From a virus: a DNA stretch of 25,329 nucleotides. The DNA lies in IMG/VR virus record IMGVR_UViG_3300042474_000108, positions 1 to 25,329 of that record; one strand, given 5' to 3'. The position numbers and the translations under genes were made by a program. Shown piece by piece: positions 18,986 to 25,329 of this stretch; the stretch's first letter is position 1, and each line of letters begins with the position of its first letter. The notes under the pieces are model-generated. The model was not told where the DNA came from and did not search any database. It was given only the letters and a program-made list of their open reading frames with translations.

Positions 18986-19339
18986 TTATTGAAGTACGAT
19001 AAAATCGTTATTGTTTGTATTCAAGGTAATATAATTACCATTGTTTATAGAGTAGTTTTCAGTACTCTGGTTGGTCGAAAATAGTCTGTCCTTATATAAG
19101 ACCTCACTCGATGCATTTAAGACGCTTAATTCAAAGAATCCGCCCTCGTATAAGCAATTTAAATCGCAGTCTATGTAAACTAAATCGTAAACATTTGGAT
19201 ATACATTTGTAGGCGTAAAAGTAAAGATTGTATTTTTTTGCTCATCTCTGACTTTTAAAGTTAAACTTTCTCCCTCTATGTAGTTTCTAGGGATTGTTAT
19301 AAATCTTTGAGATGCGTTATCTTGGTTTACTACTGTCAT
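18986..19339 (-). CDS. Probable virion protein, 117 aa
   Basis: Mostly beta: SQRFITIPRNYIEGESLTLK, VRDEQKNTIFTFTPTNVYPN, YEGGFFELSVLNASSEVLYK, DRLFSTNQ. The phrase '..FyTl.Vl....eviYkDrif.TNQ' occurs in structural-region proteins of Flavobacterium phages, without known function. It sits between the tail tube and portal genes, behind a terminator and an ACGTTATATA motif, so it probably begins its own transcript together with the portal gene. Confidence 0.7.
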   Translation of the reverse strand: MTVVNQDNASQRFITIPRNYIEGESLTLKVRDEQKNTIFTFTPTNVYPNVYDLVYIDCDLNCLYEGGFFELSVLNASSEVLYKDRLFSTNQSTENYSINNGNYITLNTNNNDFIVLQ

Positions 19340-19342
19340 AGT

Positions 19343-19352
19343 TATATAACGT
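19343..19352 (-). promoter_or_regulatory. ACGTTATATA motif upstream of the 117-aa/portal genes
   Basis: ACGTTATATA lies 3 nt before the ATG at 19339, directly downstream of a terminator (19405-19375), exactly where a new transcription start would be needed. If TATATA is a -10 box, the transcript would be nearly leaderless. Confidence 0.45.
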
Positions 19353-19374
19353 AATTTTATTTTTTTTTGTAAAT

Positions 19375-19405
19375 AAAAAAGGAGTGAAACTAATCACTCC
19401 CTTTT
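19375..19405 (-). terminator. Intrinsic terminator after the tail tube gene
   Basis: GGAGTGA (19381-19387) and TCACTCC (19394-19400) form a 7-bp stem with a 6-nt loop; on the minus strand the stem is followed by TTTTTT, and on the other side AAAAG/CTTTTG extends it. It lies 33 nt after the tail tube stop. Confidence 0.85.
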
Positions 19406-19437
19406 GTCACCGATTAAACCTCTTAAGACTGACTTTA

Positions 19438-19962
19438 TTACGGTGTTATTTGTGTTGCAGAAGTATGCGAAGTTACAACTGTGCTAGTTACGAAAGGAGC
19501 AAGTATTGGCTCTTCGGCAGTAATTGTCAAAGTATATCCGTTCATATCTCCTAATGCAGTACCAGTTGAAACTGTACCGTTCACGTTACAGCCTCTAGTT
19601 AAACCAACTGCAAAATAATTTCCGTTATTGTCTTCTACAAAAACGTGAGGTCTTTGAGAAATCATTTTTTGTAATTCTACTTGTGTTGCCACATCCATTT
19701 TTGTCAATACCGCAGTAACAGTCTGAGCATAAAAAGTAGTACCATTCTCATCACTTGAAGTGATAGTTTGCTCTAAATTATTCCCTCCCTTTACTTCGTA
19801 TTTATACCAGTTTGTCCCAGTTCCTCCAACCGCAGTTAAAGTCCCAGCAGTAATAGTCAACGTCCCTAGTGTACCATAGTCAGCAAAGTATACTGTCTTG
19901 ATTCCTCCTACTACGTCTTTGCAAGGTAACTTTCTACCGGTAGCCATTAAGCAAGTACTCAT
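19438..19962 (-). CDS. Probable major tail (tube) protein, 174 aa
   Basis: Starts MSTCLMATGRKLPCKDVVGG followed by IKTVYFADYG; the 'C....GR..PCKD.vGGiKtvYF' opening is typical of the putative major tail protein of Bacteroidota siphophages. The rest is Thr/Gly/Val-rich beta sequence (GTLTITAGTLTAVGGTGTNW, QRPHVFVEDNNGNYFAVGLT, GDMNGYTLTITAEEP), as expected for a tube-forming fold. It is flanked by hairpin/terminator structures on both sides, pointing to separately tuned, high expression next to the capsid gene. The tube assignment is from pattern and context. Confidence 0.75.
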   Translation of the reverse strand: MSTCLMATGRKLPCKDVVGGIKTVYFADYGTLGTLTITAGTLTAVGGTGTNWYKYEVKGGNNLEQTITSSDENGTTFYAQTVTAVLTKMDVATQVELQKMISQRPHVFVEDNNGNYFAVGLTRGCNVNGTVSTGTALGDMNGYTLTITAEEPILAPFVTSTVVTSHTSATQITP

Positions 19963-19989
19963 ATTTTTTTTATTTAAAAGTTAATAAAT

Positions 19990-20013
19990 TGCCTCCCATA
20001 TTTCAGAGAGGCA
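19990..20013 (-). terminator. Hairpin after the major capsid gene
   Basis: TGCCTC (19990-19995) pairs with GAGGCA (20008-20013) over a 12-nt loop, 11 nt after the capsid stop. On the minus strand ATTTATTAAC follows, a weak U-run, suggesting partial termination or 3'-end protection of the capsid mRNA. Confidence 0.5.
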
Positions 20014-20024
20014 TTTTAATTTAA

Positions 20025-20936
20025 TTATGCTATTCCGTAAGTAACTGCGTCTGCTCCGATACCTACTTGGATGCCTCTTGAGAAACGAGCAATAAATCTT
20101 ACATTTTTGCTTCCGTCAATATCGGCCATATCAATCGTCTTAACAACATTTGCATCGTCAGCCAATCCAAACCCTACAAATAAGTTTGAGATTTGAGTAG
20201 CTACCATTGTGTTTGCTGGTAAACCATTTGCAACAAAGATTGTAACTCCGTCAAAAGTTAACTCTCCACCATTGTACCAAGTTGTACCGGCAGCGTTAAC
20301 ACCCGCATTTGAAGTAGCAGCTACAGAGAAACCTCCTAATGCTCTTACGTATGCTTTTGCAACGTTTTGAGAAACGTAAAGTCTTAAATCTTCAGAGCCA
20401 TAGAGGGCGGCTGGAATTCCGTCAATTACGCGGCCCATTTCTGCGATTACGTTTGAAGAGGTAATTGTCAAAGGAGTAGCTATTACAGTTGCTCCGTCTG
20501 TTTTCAATAATTTACCAAGTCCGTTAGTAGCATTCCAAAGGAAAGTCTCTGTATCAATAGCGATGTCTTTTAAAACTTTAGCGATAAAGAAATCAGAGAA
20601 AGTAGCCGGCATCACATCGAATGAACTGTAACCCATAGAAGCCGCCTCCCAATCTTGCTCGAATGGAGTCTTGCATAATTGTAAATTTACTTGTTTTTCT
20701 GCTACTGTTAAAACTTTGTCAGACAAAGTAACTGTACCAGCATCTGTAAAATCGCAAGTTGCGTCTGCTACTAAACCAGAGATAACTGCTTTCTTTACAT
20801 TAGTCTTGAATTTCACATTAGGAATTACTGTAACTCCATTGTTTGCGATTGTGTTCGCACTTAATACCGCAGCAGCGATATACTTTCCGGCAAATTCTCC
20901 GGCATAATTTGATGTAATTGTAGGTTGATTAGCCAT
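20025..20936 (-). CDS. Major capsid protein
   Basis: 303 aa. The sequence is rich in Ala/Thr/Val. It has the layout I associate with Bacteroidota phage major capsid proteins: N-terminal TITSNYAGEFAGKYIAAAVL, ANTIANNGVTVIPNVKFKTN, then EKQVNLQLCKTPFEQDWEAA followed by SMGYSSFDVMPATFSDFFIA, and a C-terminal beta-rich part (MADIDGSKNVRFIARFSRGI). HK97 fold is inferred. It follows the scaffold-like gene and a protease gene, the normal head set. Codon use is cleaner and GC slightly higher than neighbours, fitting a highly expressed gene. It ends at a hairpin. Confidence 0.88.
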   Translation of the reverse strand: MANQPTITSNYAGEFAGKYIAAAVLSANTIANNGVTVIPNVKFKTNVKKAVISGLVADATCDFTDAGTVTLSDKVLTVAEKQVNLQLCKTPFEQDWEAASMGYSSFDVMPATFSDFFIAKVLKDIAIDTETFLWNATNGLGKLLKTDGATVIATPLTITSSNVIAEMGRVIDGIPAALYGSEDLRLYVSQNVAKAYVRALGGFSVAATSNAGVNAAGTTWYNGGELTFDGVTIFVANGLPANTMVATQISNLFVGFGLADDANVVKTIDMADIDGSKNVRFIARFSRGIQVGIGADAVTYGIA

Positions 20937-20982
20937 TTCTTTTTATTTTTTAAATTTTATTTTTTATTTAAATAGTTATTTA

Positions 20983-21579
20983 TTAATTTGATAATGCTGC
21001 CATTATTCTAGCCTCTGTATTAGAGATGTTTTTACCAGTATTTGCTTTCCCTAAATTAGTTTTAGTGTCTGCTGGTTTGTGTACTGTTGCTTTTTTAGAC
21101 ACACTAGAAAGTGTTGCTTTCATTTCAGTCTGGTAAGAACTTAAAATATCTAGTTTAGCTTGTAATTCTTCCATTTTAGGTGCTAGTGCTTCCATTACTT
21201 TCGTAATGATTTCCTCTAGAGTAGCTGGTACTGCTTCTAGTTCTACTTCTGTTTCTGGTGCTACCTCTTCTGCTGGTGCTTCCTCTGTGGTTTCCTCTTC
21301 TGGCTCTGTTGACATTTCTACTTCCTCTGCCTCTGCGGCTGGAGTAGCTAATTCGCCAATCATTCCAATTTCGTAAACCTCCAAAGTTGTACCGTCAGCA
21401 AGTAAATAAGTCCCAATTTCTAATGGCTCTCTATTATCTCCGTCAATAGCAAATACTGGCATCCCTACCTCAAAGCTATCGGCTTCAATAACAGTTCCAT
21501 TATCTAGAGTCTGCTGCTCTAACTTCACATTTCTGCGAAGTAACGCATTAATGCGTGATAAAATTTCTGTGTTTTTCAT
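20983..21579 (-). CDS. Scaffold-like protein, 198 aa
   Basis: A beta-like N-terminal region (NGTVIEADSFEVGMPVFAID, REPLEIGTYLLADGTTLEVY) is followed by an extremely acidic Glu/Ala/Pro stretch (~residues 78-118, e.g. TEPEEETTEEAPAEEVAPET) and a coiled-coil-like helix (EEIITKVMEALAPKMEELQA, KLDILSSYQTEMKATLSS), ending in a basic tail. Acidic linker plus helix plus basic C-terminus directly before the capsid gene is typical of capsid scaffolding proteins, which are removed by the prohead protease encoded upstream. Assignment from composition and position. Confidence 0.8.
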   Translation of the reverse strand: MKNTEILSRINALLRRNVKLEQQTLDNGTVIEADSFEVGMPVFAIDGDNREPLEIGTYLLADGTTLEVYEIGMIGELATPAAEAEEVEMSTEPEEETTEEAPAEEVAPETEVELEAVPATLEEIITKVMEALAPKMEELQAKLDILSSYQTEMKATLSSVSKKATVHKPADTKTNLGKANTGKNISNTEARIMAALSN

Positions 21580-21634
21580 ATTTAAATTTATTAATTCTTA
21601 CTGATATAACGAACTACTATTTTTTTTTGCATTT

Positions 21635-21787
21635 TTATTCTGCCTTTCTGTAAATAGTTCCTATTCCTTGTGCTTGTAAACTTCCATCGCAACACTTTCT
21701 AGAGTATTTATTGTCTGGACATAAACAACCTCTTTTGTCGTTTTTAGGACTTGTTCTACTCGGTGTTTTAAAGTCTTTATTTGCCAT
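21635..21787 (-). CDS. Small Cys-rich conserved phage protein, 50 aa
   Basis: ATG at 21787-21785, stop TAA at 21637-21635: MANKDFKTPSRTSPKNDKRG, then CLCPDNKYSRKCCDGSLQAQ and GIGTIYRKAE. The 'SRTSPKNDKRGCLC...YSRKCCDGSLQAQGIG' sequence is a very common short protein in Flavobacteriia phages, next to head genes. Four Cys in CxC and CC suggest metal or disulfide binding. The function is unknown. It overlaps the protease stop by 11 bp. Confidence 0.8.
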   Translation of the reverse strand: MANKDFKTPSRTSPKNDKRGCLCPDNKYSRKCCDGSLQAQGIGTIYRKAE

Positions 21788-22391
21788 AATTTAAAAGTGT
21801 ATTTAATTCTAATAAATCTAATCCGGCTAATATTTCCTCCTCTGTATCGTCAACTTTTGAAAGTGGTGTCTTTGCTTTGTCTGCGAAATATCCCTCAATA
21901 GAGAATCCCTTAACCTTTCCAGTTTTTATAAAGTCATTCCAAATCTTATCATTGTTTACTTTAATAGTACCCATCCAAGTTCCTACCGGTACATTCAATT
22001 CGTAAAGTTTAGATTTGTCTTTGTCTGTGTTCTCTACTATCCAAGACTCTACCATAGTTAAACCGGTTATCGATTCCATATGTTCAAAGGTTGCGTTTGA
22101 CTGATTTCCATTTACAAAGAATAACTCCATAGCTTTACGGATAGTATCTTTACTAAAATAAATATAATACTCTCCCTCGTTTTCGTCTCTTCTGTAAATA
22201 GGTTTATCTGGTACTAACATAGCACCCATTATGATTTTTTTCTCTTTGTCTACTTCGGCAAACTTGTACTCTTTTTGCTCTGTTTTTAAAGCGATAAAGT
22301 CCTCTTCTATGGCTGGAGATTCTACGATACTGATTGCATCGATACCGGATAACTCCATTTCCTCGTCAATTATTAACTCGATTAATTTCAT
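21777..22391 (-). CDS. XkdF-like prohead protease
   Basis: 204 aa. Contains the segments of the phage XkdF-like serine protease: IVESPAIEEDFIALK near the N-terminus, then MGAMLVPDKPIYRRDENEGE, YYIYFSKDTIRKAMELFFVN, NATFEHMESITGLTMVESWI with a conserved His (about H104), and DFIKTGKVKGFSIEGYF with a conserved Ser (about S165). His and Ser probably form the catalytic pair of this herpes-protease-like family. It would mature the prohead by cutting the scaffold. It follows the tape measure gene by 28 nt with an ACGTTATATA motif between. Confidence 0.85.
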   Translation of the reverse strand: MKLIELIIDEEMELSGIDAISIVESPAIEEDFIALKTEQKEYKFAEVDKEKKIIMGAMLVPDKPIYRRDENEGEYYIYFSKDTIRKAMELFFVNGNQSNATFEHMESITGLTMVESWIVENTDKDKSKLYELNVPVGTWMGTIKVNNDKIWNDFIKTGKVKGFSIEGYFADKAKTPLSKVDDTEEEILAGLDLLELNTLLNYGK

Positions 22392-22405
22392 ATAATTTAT
22401 TTTTT

Positions 22406-22415
22406 TATATAACGT
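22406..22415 (-). promoter_or_regulatory. ACGTTATATA motif upstream of the protease gene
   Basis: Third exact copy of the 10-mer, 14 nt before the ATG at 22391 and 4 nt after the tape measure stop. A related CGTTATAT occurs at 21611-21604, 24 nt before the scaffold gene. Confidence 0.4.
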
Positions 22416-22419
22416 TTAT

Positions 22420-24318
22420 TTATCCTAAAGTTGCATTTTGTACGATTGAACGATTAAGACCTTGTTGAGTACTTACGTCTCCACCAACTACGAATGCCTT
22501 TAAAGGTTGGCTTTCTTTACCCGCTATGCTTTCTGCTATTTGATTCGCTCCACTTGGTCCTACTACATTAAAACTTGGTGCTGCTGCTGGTGCTCCTCCA
22601 CCTCCTCCGGTTGCTCCACCTCCTCCGCCACCTCCTCCAGAAAGTAACGCTTTTGCTCTTGCTATGTTTGCTAAAATAGTTGCAGTTCCAGTAGCGTAAA
22701 ATGCTATTTTAGTTGCTAAATAAACTGCCGGAGCTGCTGGTCCGGGTGCTCCACTTGCTGCACCAGCCGCACTCTGTTCAGTACCTTGCATCATTTTTGA
22801 AAATGCGATAGCACTATCCGCAGCTATCTGAACTAACGCAAGTGCTTTCATAGCAGTTTGACCGGCTTTGCCTCTCGCTAATCCAGTTGCTTGAATTGCA
22901 GAAAGTAACTTTTCTCCGCTTTGTGCTATATTTGAAACTGCATCGGTTGTAGCTTGGAATGCTTCGATTTTTCTTTGTCTTGCCTCTTCGTCTCTTTGTT
23001 CTCTTTCGTATTGGCTATCGTATTGTAATTGAGTAATTGCTAATTGGTGTGCTTGTTCTCTTGCTAACTCATCCTCTTTAAATTTAGCATCTACATACGC
23101 TTTGTTTTCTAGTCCGGTTGTGTCTGGTGTTTCTGGCTCTTCTAGTCCTAAATCCTTATTATATTTATCCGTTATCTCTTTTAACTTTTTTAATCTTTCC
23201 TCTTCTGTTAATTGAGCATCCTCTGCTGCTTTTTTATCAATAGCATTTTTATTTAATTGATAACCGGCTCTGTCATTTAATAATTTATTTATTGTGTCTT
23301 GAGATGCTTTTACAGTTGCCTCTCCGTCTTTTTTTACTTTGTCTGGGTCGAATGCTAATTTTGCTAAATAGTCAACTGCTTGGTTTCCGAATTTCTCATC
23401 GATGTTATATTTTATATCTATGCCCGTAATATTATTTAATAAATCAATAACTTTATTAATTGCTGCTGCTCCATTCTCATACAAAAATCTAATTGGCTTC
23501 GATACAAACTCAAGATAAGATTGTAACATCTCATAATTTCTTTGTGCTCCTTCAACTGCTAGTTTTGTGTTTAATATTTGATTCTCTTGGTTTATTTTAT
23601 TTGCAGCGATTGCTTCTTCAGTCTGTTTGATTTTAATGTCTAAAATCTCTTTCTCTGACTTGCCTTGAAGTTTTAAGATATTGTCTTGCTCATTTATAGA
23701 TTTTAGTTTTTCATTCTCTTGGTCTGCATTTTTTTGACTTAATGCGTTTAGTTTCTTTTGCTCTTCACTTACTCCACTAACTGCTGCTTTAATATCGTCC
23801 CAATACGCATAAATAGCACCTAACGCAACAACTAATAAACCAATCCCAGTACTACCGATTGCAGTTTTTATTCCGTTAAATGCGTCTATAGCTACTGCCT
23901 TTAATTGTTTAAAGCTATCTCTCGCCTCTCCTAGTGCTTGGAAACCTTGAGCGATAGCCATAGCAGACTGAACTTTTAAAAGTTGTTTCTCTAAATCTTT
24001 AGACTCAACTCCTACCAATCCCATAGCACCTTGATACGCAGCAAATCCTCCGGCCACTCCGGATAAAGAAGCACTTAAGGCCTTAAATTTTGCATCTGGA
24101 TTGAATGCCTCTGTAAGACTTTTGGCATCTCCGATTCTGTCTTTTAGGTCTGCTGCTCTTTTTGCTGCCTCTACTGCCTCCGCAGAAGTTGCTCCAAACT
24201 TATCGGCTAACGTTTGTACGTCTTGTTGTGCTTCTCTTAATTGTCTCTTTAAACTACCTAAAGACTTGTCTGCATTTTCAGCGTTTACGTTTAAATTAAT
24301 GTCTATTTCTTGTGCCAT
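22420..24318 (-). CDS. Tail tape measure protein, 632 aa
   Basis: Starts with a helical region (DINLNVNAENADKSLGSLKR, QLREAQQDVQTLADKFGATS) typical of tape measures, followed by Ala-rich helix (FNPDAKFKALSASLSGVAGG), a hydrophobic segment (IGSTGIGLLVVALGAIYAYW, residues ~153-172), long charged coiled coil (~190-440), a second hydrophobic Ala-rich stretch, a poly-Gly linker (~575-590) and a small C-terminal tail. It sets tail length; at the usual 0.15 nm per residue about 95 nm is expected. Unusually, it lies upstream of the protease and capsid genes in transcription order. Confidence 0.9.
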   Translation of the reverse strand: MAQEIDINLNVNAENADKSLGSLKRQLREAQQDVQTLADKFGATSAEAVEAAKRAADLKDRIGDAKSLTEAFNPDAKFKALSASLSGVAGGFAAYQGAMGLVGVESKDLEKQLLKVQSAMAIAQGFQALGEARDSFKQLKAVAIDAFNGIKTAIGSTGIGLLVVALGAIYAYWDDIKAAVSGVSEEQKKLNALSQKNADQENEKLKSINEQDNILKLQGKSEKEILDIKIKQTEEAIAANKINQENQILNTKLAVEGAQRNYEMLQSYLEFVSKPIRFLYENGAAAINKVIDLLNNITGIDIKYNIDEKFGNQAVDYLAKLAFDPDKVKKDGEATVKASQDTINKLLNDRAGYQLNKNAIDKKAAEDAQLTEEERLKKLKEITDKYNKDLGLEEPETPDTTGLENKAYVDAKFKEDELAREQAHQLAITQLQYDSQYEREQRDEEARQRKIEAFQATTDAVSNIAQSGEKLLSAIQATGLARGKAGQTAMKALALVQIAADSAIAFSKMMQGTEQSAAGAASGAPGPAAPAVYLATKIAFYATGTATILANIARAKALLSGGGGGGGGATGGGGGAPAAAPSFNVVGPSGANQIAESIAGKESQPLKAFVVGGDVSTQQGLNRSIVQNATLG

Positions 24319-24455
24319 TTCAATAGTCTGTTATGTTGTTTAAATGCTTCTATCCAAGTTTCTGGATGTTTGTTTTTTCCCTTTGCTATTTCTATCAATT
24401 CACTTTGTTTATAGTGTGTTGATGCTTTCAATAAGTTTAATATTTGCTCTATCAT
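24303..24455 (-). CDS. Small protein between tail gene and tape measure, 50 aa
   Basis: ATG at 24455-24453, stop TAG at 24305-24303: MIEQILNLLKASTHYKQSEL, IEIAKGKNKHPETWIEAFKQ, HNRLLKWHKK. It begins in an ATGA overlap with the upstream tail gene and overlaps the tape measure start by 16 bp, so translation is likely coupled on both sides. All-helical and basic. The position immediately before the tape measure is where tail chaperone parts usually lie, but the sequence is not recognised. Confidence 0.65.
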   Translation of the reverse strand: MIEQILNLLKASTHYKQSELIEIAKGKNKHPETWIEAFKQHNRLLKWHKK

Positions 24456-25329
24456 ATACCAGTTTGGATTACGGTTATATATTCTGTTTTGGCTGTTGCT
24501 CCGTTTATTTTATATTCTATTATAATTGAGTCTGTTCTATCTACTCCGGTTGTATTTGCCGGTACTGTAACCGTTAAGTTTACATCTGTTTTATTGTTAC
24601 TTGTTGGAGTATAAGATAAAAAGGCAATAGGTGATTTTATATTAAAATAATCGTAATCATTTAAGTAAATCTCTTCTTCGAATACTAGTGCCTCTTTGTC
24701 TGTTTGAACTGTCTCCATATCAGCAAATCTATAACCAACTGTACTTGCTGCATCTACTCCTCTGTAATCTGTCAATAGTTCAAAGTCTGTCTCTCCGGTT
24801 GTTAAATCACTTGTAAAAGAGTTTATAATATATCTTTTATTACGAATTACTAACCTATCATTTAACGCAATCCCTAGAGGAATACCAGCTCCATTTGTAA
24901 CAGTACTTCCCAATAAACTGGCTGGTAGTAATGCCTTAACTTTTATCATTCTAGTTTTTATATTATACAGATTTTCAATAAAGTTTTTATAGTGTCTGTA
25001 GTAAAGTCCTTGAGGTGCTAATTCGTTTAACCAACTTGACTGCTCGTTGCCAAAATTCATAGTCATTAATTGAGCGTGGTTTACATCTGTTGGCATATTG
25101 TCGTACTCGTTAGAAAATCTTTGATAATTTACTAAAGTAGTTGGAGAGCCACTTGAGGCAGTAAGATAAATTCTATCACTACCAGTTAATGCAGTTACTC
25201 TGCCACTCATATAAATAAGCATTGGCTTTGGAATGTAAGGATTTAAATCTTTATCAATTAAAGTAGCAGTTTGAAATAACTTTCCTTGTGTTGGTACTTC
25301 AAATAATACATTCTCAAAAGGTAGTTTAA
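24452..25329 (-). CDS. Tail/virion protein with BACON-like C-terminus, 5' end cut off by window edge
   Basis: The frame is open from the right edge: 35 codons precede the first ATG (25222), reading LPFENVLFEVPTQGKLFQTA, so the true start lies outside. About 291 residues are visible. The middle contains NLYNIKTRMIKVKALLPASL and LNDRLVIRNKRYIINSFTSD, LTTGETDFELLTDY, which I recognise from structural proteins encoded next to tape measures in Bacteroidota phages. The last ~45 residues (VNLTVTVPANTTGVDRTDSI ... EYITVIQTG) fit a BACON domain (…V.vpaNttg..Rt.sI.i......tv.Q), a beta-sandwich often linked to carbohydrate binding in Bacteroidota. It probably forms part of the tail tip and may touch surface glycans. 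Confidence 0.8.
   Translation of the reverse strand, partial: KLPFENVLFEVPTQGKLFQTATLIDKDLNPYIPKPMLIYMSGRVTALTGSDRIYLTASSGSPTTLVNYQRFSNEYDNMPTDVNHAQLMTMNFGNEQSSWLNELAPQGLYYRHYKNFIENLYNIKTRMIKVKALLPASLLGSTVTNGAGIPLGIALNDRLVIRNKRYIINSFTSDLTTGETDFELLTDYRGVDAASTVGYRFADMETVQTDKEALVFEEEIYLNDYDYFNIKSPIAFLSYTPTSNNKTDVNLTVTVPANTTGVDRTDSIIIEYKINGATAKTEYITVIQTGI

Overview
The window is a segment of a tailed-phage genome (siphovirus-like) from an AT-rich host of the phylum Bacteroidota, most likely a Flavobacteriia-type host. The reasons are the very low GC, the absence of Shine-Dalgarno sites (starts follow A-rich leaders such as AAACAAAATG), two perfect Bacteroidota-type promoters (TTTG-N19-TAnnTTTG), and a gene set whose portal, small terminase, BppU-like, XkdF-like protease and Cys-rich small proteins look like those of Flavobacterium/Cellulophaga phages. 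Every convincing gene is on the minus strand, so transcription runs from high to low coordinates. Genes run off both edges, so the window is not a complete genome. No integrase, repressor, tRNA, CRISPR array or insertion sequence is visible; a lytic lifestyle is plausible but not shown.

Layout in transcription order. (1) 25329-16164: virion genes. These are a tail protein with a BACON-like C-terminus (cut by the edge), a 50-aa protein, tape measure, XkdF-like protease, a 50-aa Cys-rich protein, scaffold-like protein, major capsid protein, probable tail tube protein, a 117-aa protein, a portal with an extra C-terminal domain, a connector-like protein, a 31-aa peptide and a BppU-like protein. 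(2) 16162-13349: fibre-like protein, a fibre-associated protein, two small membrane (holin-like) proteins and an M15 peptidase endolysin. (3) 13271-9646: membrane protein, metallophosphoesterase, a 445-bp non-coding stretch with strong RNA-like structure, a Cys-rich protein, a minimal kinase-like protein, a 61-aa protein, a lipobox + C-terminal TM protein (u-spanin-like) and NinG. (4) 9626-2178: a candidate small RNA, then many small genes and the replication/recombination set: ERF annealing protein, SSB-like DUF3127 protein, RecA/DnaB-fold ATPase, sigma-like factor, PD-(D/E)XK-like nuclease, 5'-3' exonuclease, HTH protein and a DnaA domain-IV-only protein. (5) 2171-1: small and large terminase, a 56-aa protein and a tail-assembly-like protein cut by the left edge.

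Genes are tightly packed, commonly with ATGA stop/start overlaps. Ten genes of 28-56 aa lie in apparent gaps between longer reading frames and are listed here. The most interesting observations are non-coding: a promoter-terminator unit at about 9663-9555 encoding a ~72-nt RNA whose UUUGUUUUGGUUUAAA stretch is complementary to the start-codon leaders of three phage genes, and a second candidate RNA at about 11989-11903 with three hairpins, two of whose loops are perfectly complementary over 7 nt (kissing loop). These are read from sequence only; no folding or database search was run.
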